This document shows, piece by piece, positions 1 through 10,900 of a stretch of 64,000 bases of DNA; positions within the stretch are counted from its first letter, which is position 1; the number at the start of each line of letters is the position of its first letter. The position numbers and the translations under genes were made by a program. A model generated the notes under the pieces. It made no database searches, was not told where the DNA came from, and saw nothing but the letters and a program-made list of their open reading frames with translations. This stretch comes from Diplocarpon mali (Eukaryota; Ascomycota; Leotiomycetes; Helotiales; Drepanopezizaceae), in contig JAENRP010000085.1 of NCBI GenBank assembly GCA_024741835.1, positions 94,004 to 158,003 of the forward strand, written 5' to 3'.

Positions 1-288
1 CACATCTATTAACTCCTTGGTCTTGGTGCTGGCGAGGCTGACAAGACGCTAAAGCCACAGCCTATCAGTGGGGACGCTGGCAGAGCTACCCCACATCACA
101 TGCCCAGTGCAGAGCTCTGTGCACAAGGCCGACAAGCATCGAAATCCGTGACTCAGATTACTTACTTGTACTAAGGCCAATTCTTTTTTTGCCAGAAACT
201 TGAATAAAATCTGGCAGGTTCTTCTGGCATTTTAAGGCTGGCCACTCTTTGTCAGTCTGGAGGGCTTTTGATTTCATTAGCCTTCGAA
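1..288. other. Intergenic, upstream of the arginine gene
   Basis: No coding frame of interest is visible. The stretch serves as the promoter side of the ornithine acetyltransferase gene and contains one clear regulatory word, described separately. Confidence 0.6.
149..155. promoter_or_regulatory. TGACTCA site (Gcn4/CPC1/CpcA type)
   Basis: A perfect palindromic TGACTCA lies 133 bp upstream of the predicted start codon of the arginine biosynthesis gene. This is the consensus bound by the bZIP activator of amino acid starvation (Gcn4 in yeast, CPC1/CpcA in filamentous fungi), which is known to control ARG genes. The match is seen directly; its use is inferred from position and pathway. Confidence 0.6.
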
Positions 289-1811
289 ATGGCTCTCAGA
301 TCCTCAACATCAGCCATCACAGGGTTGATACGGCCCAAGATCTCGCCATTATCACTTTCAACTATTGGTCTCAGATACTATTCAGCTCCAATCGATGGTG
401 CCATCCCTGCTGCAAAGCAAAAATACGTGCCAGCGAGTGGCTCGTATCCCAAAGGTTTCCTTGTCTCTGGAATACATGTTGGAGTGAAACCCACGAACAA
501 GAGCACTCCAGATTTAGCATTTCTTGCTTCAGAGAAACCATGCGCTGCGGCTGCAGTATTTACGAAGAATAAGTTCCAAGCAGCTCCTGTTACTGTTAGT
601 AGAAACATGTTGAAGAGGCGGGGTAATAACGGGGTACGATCAGTCATTGTAAACTCAGGCTGTGCCAATGCTGTTACAGGAAAGGGTGGAATGGAGGATG
701 CTGAGAAGATGGGTGCAGAGGCAGACAAATGCTTTGGCCAGCCAACGGACGGAAAGGGAGGAAGCACCATTGTCATGAGCACTGGTGTAATTGGTCAGAG
801 GTAATGTTGCAAACCTTTGCTTTTGAGTATTAAAATAACTCTATCTAGGTTACCTATCCAGAAAATATTACACAGAATACCCTCTGCTTACGATGCTTTG
901 GGGTCGTCACACGATCATTGGCTTGCAGCTGCTCGAGCTATCTGCACAACTGATACATTTCCCAAGCTCATTTCTAGAAAGTTTTCGCTGCCATCTTCTC
1001 CATCTGTCGAGTATAGGATTGCTGGTATGACCAAGGGCGCTGGTATGATCCATCCTAATATGGCTACGTTGCTTGGAATGATCGCTACAGATGCGCCGAT
1101 TGCCCCAGCACTCCTTCCATCTCTTCTCACCAACGCCGTCAACAAGTCTTTCAACAGTATCTCCATCGATGGCGATACTTCTACGAATGATACAGTCACA
1201 GTGCTGGCAAACGGTGCTGCTCAGGGAGAGCAGATTACTTCTGAATCCTCTGAAGCATACGCTACTTTTCAGATGATATTGACTGAGTTTGCCACTGATC
1301 TTGCTAAGCTCGTTGTTCGAGATGGAGAGGGGGCAACCAAATTTGTTACAATCAGAGTGATCGAGTCGCCATCGGAAATTGGAGCACGAAAAATCGCAAG
1401 CACTATTGCGAGGTCGCCTCTGGTCAAGACTGCTTTATATGGGAAGGATGCCAACTGGGGCCGTATTCTGTGCGCCACCGGATACTCTCTCATTTCTGAG
1501 CCAGGCCAGCCCATCAATGAGGTAAACGAGATTGTGCCAGAGAATACAAGTGTCTCCTTCATACCCTCTGATGGCTCTCCTGAGCTAAGGTTGTTGGTCA
1601 ATGGAGAGCCCGAAATTGTGGATGAAGCCCGAGCTTCAGAGATACTGGAGCACGAAGATTTGGAAATTCTTGTTCGTCTAGGAGGTGGCAAAGAGCAAGC
1701 CACCTACTGGACTTGTGACTACAGGTGAGTCTCGAAGCTAACCTTCAGTGACGAGTATCTGACATTTTTAGCCACGAATATATCACGATCAATGGAGATT
1801 ACCGGACGTGA
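289..1811 (+). CDS. ARG7: Arginine biosynthesis bifunctional ornithine acetyltransferase/N-acetylglutamate synthase, mitochondrial
   Basis: This enzyme moves the acetyl group from N-acetylornithine to glutamate, closing the acetyl cycle of ornithine synthesis, and can also make N-acetylglutamate from acetyl-CoA. I place three exons at 289-800, 849-1724 and 1772-1811, giving 475 residues, a normal fungal length. The start MALRSS opens a basic, Ser-rich presequence suited to mitochondrial import. The self-cleavage motif [15 protein letters not shown] is intact; the bond before the Thr near residue 244 should be cut to give alpha and beta chains, with that Thr as nucleophile. The conserved [11 protein letters not shown] and KDANWGR blocks are present. 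The last exon is only 40 bp and codes the end [13 protein letters not shown], which matches the family terminus and supports the second intron. Tandem with SEC61 downstream. Recognition is very firm; the start could shift only to an in-frame Met 7 codons earlier. Confidence 0.95.
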
Positions 1812-2519
1812 TTGAGCAAGTAGTTAAATTGAGACGGCGTTAGTGAGAAGGTGCAATATTCCTCACAAAAGTAAACCTTTGTTTCGAGCGTTACTCATCA
1901 CACAGTATAGCCATTGAGTATGTGTCACTTCGCGGCCGCCACAAGGTGAGCATTTCGATCTGGATTAAAGCTGTGACCTGAATTTATTTCACATTTCTGA
2001 TTTCAAGGTCTTCTCTGCAGCTACCACAGCTTTAGCTAATAATCGGCTACCATGGAGCTAGAGGTGACTACTTATCTTCTTATAATCCGGACTTCACCGC
2101 GTCGCGTGCTAGCTACCTCGAGCACACTATTTGGGAGATGTCGATTTAGACACAATTGCTGGAGTGTTTTACACTAGTTAATTGCGGTAAAGGTGAGTAA
2201 AAGAACGCAATCATGATATGCGTCCTTCATTCACAAGCAGGGATTGTGTATGCTACGAGTTGGGTTCATGGTTCCGAGTTAGCCCACTTATTTAGAATAG
2301 TCACGTGTAGCACTAAATTAACTCTGAGGCCACATACTCCCAAGCACTGGCCTCAAATTTACAATGGATTTCTTTAATACTGCGGTCGAACATTCCTCCT
2401 ATCGAACACATTACCTGATCGCATTCGCGAACATAAAGCAGAGACGACGGGCTTTTCTTCTGCCTCTCCTTTCTGATCTTATTCTTCTCTCCTGAGGTTA
2501 TTTCGACAATCTCGCCAAG
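1812..2519. other. Intergenic between the arginine gene and SEC61
   Basis: About 0.7 kb without a supported gene. The part just upstream of the SEC61 start (roughly 2450-2510) is pyrimidine-rich on the plus strand, as is common in front of highly expressed fungal genes. Nothing else recognised. Confidence 0.5.
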
Positions 2520-4106
2520 ATGAGTGGCCGTAAGTTCCCCTTTCTCAATAACGTCACCTAAAGAGCTCCGACGTGCCAGCGCCCATAGAATAGACAATAT
2601 GGCTGACATTGTGCGCGTTCATAGTTCGATTTCTCGACCTCATCAAGCCCTTCTCGCCGTTCCTCCCCGAGGTTCAGCAACCCGAAACCAAAGTCCCATT
2701 CAATCAAAAGTTGATGTGGACTGGTTTGACACTCTTGATATTTTTGGTCATGAGCCAGATGCCATTATATGGTATTGTGTCCTCAGACACTTCGGATCCC
2801 TTATATTGGCTACGAATGATGTTAGCGAGTAATCGAGGAACGCTAATGGAGCTGGGAATCTCTCCTATTATCTCTTCGGGAATGGTTTTCCAGCTCCTTG
2901 CCGGCACACACTTGATTGATGTCAACCTTGACCTTAAGTCGGACCGCGAGCTGTACCAAACTGCTCAGAAGCTATTTGCCATCATCTTGTCAATGGGACA
3001 GGCCACAGTTTACGTTTTCACTGGGCTTTATGGCCAACCGTCTGACCTGGGTGCTGGTATCGTCTTTCTACTCATCCTCCAGCTGGTTGTTGCCGGTTTG
3101 ATTGTTATCCTCCTAGACGAGCTTCTCCAGAAGGGATATGGTCTTGGAAGTGGCATCTCGCTGTTCATTGCCACCAACATCTGCGAGTCCATCGTCTGGA
3201 AGGCTTTCTCCCCAACCACCATCAATACCGGCCGTGGACCAGAGTTCGAGGGCGCTGTTATTGCACTCTTTCACCTTCTGCTCACATGGCCAAATAAGCA
3301 ACGTGCTCTCCAGGAGGCATTCTACAGACAAAACCTCCCAAATGTCATGAACTTGCTCGCTACGCTCGTCGTCTTCGCTTCTGTCATCTACCTGCAAGGT
3401 TTCCGCGTCGAGATTCCCGTAAAGTCTTCTCGACAACGTGGCGCCCGCGGATCCTACCCGGTCCGATTGTTCTATACCTCGAACATGCCCATCATGTTGC
3501 AGTCGGCTTTGTCATCGAATGTCTTCCTCATTAGTCAAATGCTTTACTCTCGCTTCTCCGAGAACCTTCTCGTCCAACTTTTCGGTGTCTGGGAGCCAAA
3601 AGAGGGATCTGCCCAACTTTTTGCCACATCTGGTCTTGCATACTATATGTCTCCTCCCTTGAACTTCACTGAGGCTCTTTTGGACCCTATCCACACTGCT
3701 GTATATATTATCTACATGCTTGTTGCATGTGCTGTCTTTTCCAAGACATGGATTGAGGTCTCCGGCTCCAGCCCCAGAGACGTCGCTAAACAGCTCAAGG
3801 ACCAAGGTCTGGTTATGGCTGGTCACAGAGAGCAAAGCATGTATAAGGAGCTGAAGCGCATTATCCCAACAGCTGCCGCTTTTGGTGGTGCTTGCATTGG
3901 TGGCCTCTCTGTCGCCAGCGATCTGCTGGGTGCTCTCGGATCCGGAACTGGTATTTTGTTGGCCGTAACGTGAGTTAGGATCACCCTAAATGATATAAGA
4001 CTACGGAGACTGATTTAAAAATAGTATTATTTACGGTTACTTTGAGATCGCTGCGAAGGAGGGTGACATGGCAAATATGAAAGGGATGATTATGGGATAA
4101 GTTAAT
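2520..4106 (+). CDS. SEC61: Protein transport protein Sec61 alpha subunit
   Basis: This is the channel-forming subunit of the ER translocon, through which secretory and membrane proteins pass. Exons are 2520-2529, 2625-3969 and 4025-4106. The first codes only MSG and one base, and joining gives [13 protein letters not shown], the typical fungal start. The body shows the family landmarks: [16 protein letters not shown], the start of the second helix [14 protein letters not shown], the cytosolic loop with [15 protein letters not shown] that contacts the ribosome, and YYMSPP. About ten hydrophobic helices are visible. The predicted protein is 478 residues. The tail is odd: after GDMANMK the frame reads RDDYGIS, whereas dropping one A from the run at 4080-4083 would read GMIMG and stop. 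Identification is certain; only the last residues are in doubt. Confidence 0.95.
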
Positions 4107-5289
4107 TATCTCTGAATCAAAATTTTATTGTTTCAAACTCGGTCGTTTGGGCTATAAAAAAGAAAACAAGTGCATAGAGGGGTGGGTTGGCAATACATTC
4201 GAATGAGAAAACGATGTTCTTCGATGACTGGCTACGTTGAAAAAGCAGTCTTGTGTAATAATATCATGGGGGTGAGAGGAATGGAACTTGAACACCACTA
4301 GTGTCCTTGACTTACAATAAATGTATCGACTGTTGTGGAAAGGGTTTTCAAGATGTGCTCTGTTCTACTGTACTCTTGCGATTATTCTGGTGGGTAGGCT
4401 GATCCGGGACGGTTAATTTACCCCATCCAATGAACTCCTTTCACTACCTGGTTTTTTTTATACCTTTTTTTAACGTTGTATTATCGACCAAAGAAAGTGA
4501 TCCCAGAAAGTTTTCATTTTGCTATCGTTCCCTCCTACCTCGTGTGTCCCATCCGCAGAACTACACAACACCAACCCTTCACTGTGACCATTAGTCGTTG
4601 TCATGGGCAAGATGCCGCAATGCTCACTGTGACATTTACTGGGCAGGTGGGGTCCGCAGGAATGGTCAAAGCGGGCTCAATTGTGATCGACGACTACTTG
4701 AAACAGATCTCGAAAACAGCCTGGAATAAACTGTATCCCGGAGAATGATTTTCTACCTTCCGAATACATGTGCCCTGCACTCGCAACCTCGTTAATATTC
4801 AGCTTCGCATCAAATATTTACATGTGCATACCTAGCCAGCAGCAGAGCTCTAAAAAGCTTCCGCGCATTTGCATGAAAGCCTGAGCAGACTTGTCTGGCT
4901 TATCTAGAATACTAGAAAAACGATAGTCGACTACCCAAATCGGAACCAGACTCAAGGCGATACGAGTTTCTGCTCCAGAGATTATTAGATAATGGCCTCT
5001 CTTGAGCTCCAAGAACGCCTTACAGGTTCACTTACGCATCCCGCATGGGCGTCAGTCCAACGTCAAAGAGAATCCCCACGTTGGTGTAGTTGCTGAGCAG
5101 AACCTGGCACCTGTGGACGGAGGCCTCACCAGCCTGGAGACTAATTGCCGCGGCATTCGTCTTCGAGGCTCCCTTATGGGGTGGGCATAAAATCCCATCT
5201 CAAATCTGGTAAGCGGCAGCACAAACATTAAATTGATCGTGTAAAACAGGATTCACACTATCTTGCGGCGTGTTCCAGAACCAATTACT
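4107..5289. other. Intergenic, no supported gene
   Basis: A 273-bp open frame at 4476-4748 shows no family features. The right end (about 5200-5290) may hold the eroded 5' part of the transporter pseudogene that follows, but I could not align it convincingly. Confidence 0.4.
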
Positions 5290-6370
5290 CGCATCCATCG
5301 CAGTTCGTGAATGATCAGTCTGTCCCTGTCGTTGGCCCTGCTGCGAGTGAAATCTCTTTTCTCGGGGCGCCGCTTATTATGCCAGTCATCAAGAGGAGAT
5401 ATTCTAGGTATCAGAGATTGATGATATAGACTGGATATATGCCTCTTATTGAAGTCCTTTATTTCCTTGGCCCTGATATCCTCCTACTCTGGCGAGGCTA
5501 AGAGGCCGCACTCAAGCCTCTCTTTTTTCCAACGCACTGCTGAGATTGTATACTAACGATGTCTCAAAAGTACAGCATGATATCTTTCATCAGTGAATTC
5601 TGGATCGTCCGCAGAGGCTTGGCTTATGGTATCATTTGTGCCGCTTCTGGGGTCTCAGGTGTCGTTATGCCCTTCGCTATCGAATTTAATATCGCCAAGG
5701 AAGGCTACCATAGCACTTTGGGCTTCATAACATTCGAAATCCTCGTCCTAACTGGTTCCTTGATCACAATGTTGAAGGGAAGGCTACCTCATAGCGAGGC
5801 CTCGGCAGTAGCGAGGACAAACTGGCAAGCTCTCTGAAAACCTCTCTTCTGGGTCTACTGCACCAGTAACGTTATCGAGGGACTCGATTATTTCTTCCCA
5901 TCCCTCTTACTCCCTCCCACACGACAGTTCTCGGACCAAGCGGAACTCAGGGGGGTCTCGTTCTCGCGCTGCTCAGCACCTCTCAATTCATTAGGAAATT
6001 CAGCTTCGGATACGTCTCTGACAAACGCGCGTGCTTCAATCTCCCGATTCTGGTCTCGACACTCGTTTCTGCGCTTGTGGCTCTGGCACTTGGGGTCTGG
6101 CGGAGTCTCTCATGATGCTGGTTGTGTTTGCTTTGGTTTATGGGTTCGTTGTCAGTGGCTTTTTGTGGGCTAGGATAGGGAGCGCAGTTCGGAAGAGCCG
6201 ACGGTGGCGCTGTCGACGTCCAGTCTGTTTTGTTTCGGTAAAGGGGTGGGTAATGTGGCGGCTGGGCCATTGAGTACTGCGCTGATTCAAGAAGATATTG
6301 TGATCAGCATCTACGGGGAATTGAGAGATAAGTCTGTTATTGTGTTACGAGGAGTTGTATGATGGGAAAT
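5290..6370 (+). pseudogene. Decayed MFS transporter, monocarboxylate-transporter type
   Basis: Pieces of one MFS protein can be read in order, but in different frames and with stops between them. The best block is 5559-5837, with WIVRRGLAYGIICAASGVSG followed by GYHSTLG and a phrase like TGSLITMLKGRLP; these belong to the fungal monocarboxylate permease branch. It stops at a TGA and continues directly with KPLFWVYCTSNVIEGLDYFFP. Around 6105-6180 a third frame reads LMMLVVFALVYGF and GFLWARIGSAV, and near 6215-6360 a fourth reads LFCFGKGVGNVAAGPLSTALIQED. Upstream, 5340-5400 reads SEISFLGAPLIMPVIKR. Each block is recognisable, yet at least two stops and two frameshifts separate them, so no transporter can be made. 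The outer ends are approximate. Confidence 0.75.
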
Positions 6371-7976
6371 ACTTGGTAGAATTTAACGGTGTAGACTCTG
6401 AGTTCTATGAAGCTGCAGGAGTAATATACAATGTACGATTACATAAGCACAATCCTTGTGTATTCTAAAAATACTGTTAGTGTTGGGGCTTGGGGAATAA
6501 TGAAGTTGAAGTCTCGGTAGTCCTCCAAAGGGTTTATGACTTCAGAGTTTCTGTGTCTACTGGGGTCCAAGGTGCGAGTATCAAGAGCCATAACTCCGAA
6601 CGGCCAACTGAGCTGGAGAGTCTGAAGCTACACTACATGCGAAGTCTTATCATCACGCATAGATTACCGCTTACCAGTCCGATGGGCGGGCTGACATACC
6701 CACTGACCTTTTGTACTATGCCGAAAGTCAGATTCAACCTGACTTTATACACAGGTCAACCTGCAAAACGACTTATGCTTGTGGCTTTGACTAGGACACT
6801 GAATCTTGCCCTTTTGTTTGGCCCGTCAAAGCGTCTCCACGCGCCTCAATGGACCGTCCCCAACTGAACCTGCTCCCGTTGGCTCTTCTCTATCGTTCTT
6901 GTGTCTAGTATCCTCCTCCTGTAAAGTCGTGATCAGAAGGCTCAATATGGGGGGGGGGCATTGTAGGTAGTGGAGCGTTTGTTTATTCTAGCCTTCAGCC
7001 TCACTTGCTGAGACACCGGAACCGAGGGGCACGGGCAATTATCTGGAAGGTCGAGAGATGCCTCTCCTTGGTCAATCCATTGAGTTTGGTCTGGTGTGCA
7101 CGGCAAATGAGTCCGACGGCGTCAGCAATGGCGGTGTGCTGGGGATTCCGGACAGGCGCATTGCAGACTCGGATGCACGCGGCGATGACTCCAGACCAAA
7201 CCATGCGGGGTGTGGTACAGACTGCAATGCACCGAGTCAGAGTCTATGGACTCGGAGACGCGGTGATAACAGAATAGGCTGAGCTACCCGTCGCAGGGTT
7301 TGTTGTACGTAGGAACCTATGCTGCATTTCTGGCATGGTAGTCTATGTTAAATATCCCCGTGTCCAGGCCAGAATCGATTATTTGTTTGTTTGTTGACTT
7401 TGAACGGGTACCACCACACTGAACTGTACTTTTGCCTTCCAAGCCGAACTGAATCCCCGAGACGGAAACAGAACCAGCAGAAAGAAGGCTGACATGACAG
7501 GCTGACCCGCCAACCCGCATCGACCAAGGCAGGATCGAGCACCGAGAAACGAGCCACGAGCCACGAGCAACGAAGAACCATCCTTCAACACCGTCTTCTC
7601 TTGGGTACGATCCCGTGAAGGCCATTACTCGCTGGCACTGGCAGTGCAGTGCAGTGCAATCAAATAGTTGCATAGACAACTCGGGTCCTCGTAGGAGATG
7701 AAGTAAAAGCCTGGACTGCTAAACAGTATGGGTGTCGGGATCCGTATCTGCCAAAGTTAAGCTCCCCGTCCAGCGCCAATACCTTGCTAGTGCGTCAATC
7801 CGAGATATCTCAGATAGCAGCAACAAAGTAACTTTTCTTGTGATCTGTTCACCTCTCTTCATCTTCATTCCTTTGCCAGCCGGCACGAACGGTGCGTGGC
7901 CGTAATACAGCTTGTCACCCATCTGCTACACCGATCCCCCCAACATTCTATTCCTTTGGGACAAGAGCTCCGGAAG
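6371..7976. other. Intergenic, upstream of the ABC transporter
   Basis: No coding evidence in 1.6 kb. A run of nine G ends near 6958, small direct repeats occur (GAGCCAC near 7550, GCAGT near 7640-7660), and the last few hundred bases should contain the ABC transporter promoter. Several short open frames here overlap one another on both strands and look random. Confidence 0.45.
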
Positions 7977-10900
7977 ATGTTAGCCAAGTGTGAAGGTCCG
8001 ATATGGCAGGTTGACGATATCACCAATTGCGTGCAAAGAAAGTAAGTGAACCTTCCGGCCGTGGCGTCCAAACAAGCCGCAAAGCTGACACTCTACGCAG
8101 CTTTTTGAAGGTCCTTTTTCCATCAGTTGTCGTCAGCGTCTCTTTTCTACTCCTCTTATCACAGGCTATCCAGCGCAAGATTCACTTGGAACGGAGTCAC
8201 AAGCACAGAGGCTTCACAAACAGCTCGAGCGAGTATGCCGAGAGACAAAATGGTGCCGGATACCAGCGTGTGCCTGGAGAAGCCGAAGCCGAAGGGCCTA
8301 TAAGTACGGATGAAGAGGAGGATGGCTTGACAATTAGTGGGGGCCGGCTTATACTGACGAAGACAACCACGAAAGCTTCCGTCGCCGCGGTCGACGCCCC
8401 TCGAGCTCAATATACGGTCCTGGGTATTGAATTGCTGGCCGTCGTTGCTGTGGATGCTATCAACATCGCTGCATTCATTCTCCAGGCGTACGGCCCCAAG
8501 GGAACCGCGGCAGCCGTGGCGGGAATTGTAACATGGACCTACATATTAGCATTAACAGTGTCGAGGCTAGCCTTGTCGAAGACATCATGGAGGGTTCCCG
8601 GAGTCTGGAATCACACGGCCTCTCTCTACACACTCCTGTGGATCTTCTCAATCGTCATTTTCCGGTCTGCCATTATTCATCCTCGCTCGGGGATCGCCCA
8701 AGGCTTGGTCATATCCGAATTCGCGTTGACTTCTCTTCTCTTCAGCATCGCGATAACTACGCGAAAAGGAAACAAAGCTGTCGTGCTGGAGTGGGAGAAT
8801 GACATTGAGCCCTCAAGAGAGCCTCTGGCCAGCCTTTTCTCTATTGCAACCTTCGGATGGGTTGACACTATTGTCTGGCAAGGCTATCAGAAGACCCTCG
8901 AGGCAGCGGATGTCTGGAACTTGATGCCAAAGGACAAAGCAGCTGCGGTTTTAGCAGACTATCGGCAGCTCAAGAAGACGACCGCATTGACCTGGCATCT
9001 CATGCGCTACTTCAAGGGCAGCCTCATCGTTCAATGCTGCTACGCTGCTTTTTCTGCGCTCTTTACATTTGCGCCAACCCTGCTACTGAAATCCATCCTG
9101 GAGTACATTGAGGAACCTGACGCTGCGCCTCGAAACGTTATTTGGCTCTTTGTAATCTTGCTTGCGTTCACAGACATCCTTCGATCGCTTGCAGATCAAC
9201 AATCTCTGTGGATCGGTCGCAAAATCTGCATCAGGTTGCGAGCGATCATCATTGGTGAAATTTATGCGAAAGCACTTCGCCGCAAAGCAGCAGCAGGCAG
9301 TGACACTGTACTTGGTGACAAGAAGGAGAAGAATGACGCAGCAAAGCCAAGCAAGCTCAAGAAACTCCTTGGTTTCGGTGGGAAGAAGAAGGACGATGTC
9401 AAAAAGAACGATTCGGATCCCACATCTCTTCCCGAGACTGCAAAGCCGACGCCAAAGGAAGGTGACGAGCAAGTAAACGTTGGGACCATCATCAACTTGA
9501 TGTCCGTCGACTCATTCAAGGTCAGCGAAGTCACCGCTTATTTACATTTCCTGTTTGCACAAGCGCCCACTCAGCTTGTTGTAGCAATCTACCTGCTATA
9601 CAGGATTCTTGGATACAGCAGTATCCCTGGGCTCGTCGTCATGGCGGTTTTGCTCCCGGTCAACATTGCATTTGCGCGAGGGTTTGGCGGCGCCCAGAAG
9701 AAAATCATGGCCGCCACGGACAAACGTATTCATACCACCAATGAAGTATTACAGAACATCAGGATCATCAAGTTCTTCGCTTGGGAACATCGATTCAGCA
9801 ACATTGTCAACGATAAGCGAAGGGCCGAACTGAAATCTCTGCGATCCAAATATCTTATTTGGGCATTCGCAGTCGCTGTGTGGAATACTGTGCCGGTCCT
9901 CATCACATTCTTTTCATTCCTCGTATATACCCTGGTGGAGAAAAAACCCCTTTATCCATCAGTCGCATTCACAGCGATTTCATTGTTTACGATTCTTCGG
10001 GTGCCTCTGGATCAACTCGGCGACATGATCGCACATGTACAAGAATCTAAGGTCTCGGTTGACCGTCTCGAGGAATTCCTAAACGAGGAAGAAACGCAAA
10101 AGTACGAGCAGCTTCAACACGACTGTCTTGACGATGATGGAAATCAGATTATTGGCTTCAAAAAAGCCACCTTCTCCTGGGGTGGTAAGGAGACTCCTGG
10201 AGACGAGGCTTCATCCGCATTCCGACTTATGGATATGGACGTCAAGTTCGAAATTGGCAAGTTGAACATCATTGCAGGGCCTACTGGCTGTGGAAAGACT
10301 TCGCTCTTGATGGCACTTCTGGGAGAAATGACTCTCATCAAGGGTAAAGTGTTTCTACCTGGTGGCTACAGTCGCGAAGATGTTCGACCTGATCCAGAGA
10401 CTGGCCTTACAGAAAGTGTCGCGTATTGTGCTCAACAGGCTTGGCTTGTCAATGCTAACATCAAGGAGAATATTCTCTTCGCAGCCCCGCTTGACGAGAA
10501 GAGGTATAGAGATGTTATCGTCGCTTGTGCTCTCGAGCGCGATCTGGAAATACTGGATTCTGGCGATGAAACACTGGTTGGCGAGAAGGGTATCACTCTC
10601 TCGGGAGGCCAAAAGCAGCGCATATCTCTTGCGAGAGCATTGTACTCTAACTCCAGACATGTTCTTCTGGATGATTGCTTAAGTGCGGTTGACTCGCATA
10701 CGGCAAAATGGATATTCGACAACTGCATCCGCGGTCCTCTTATGCGTGGCAGAACCTGTATCCTGGTAACGCATAATTTGGCTCTGTGTGTGCCACAGTC
10801 GCAGTTTGTTCTCCTTCTTGACAACGGAAAGATCGAGATACAGGGCTCTTCCGAAGAAGTCATGGCTTCGGGAAAACTTGGTGATGAAGTCACAAAATCT

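Noticed and set aside
4476..4748. 90-codon open frame after SEC61
   Set aside because: No domain, no usable intron to extend it, and no resemblance to the transporter relic downstream.
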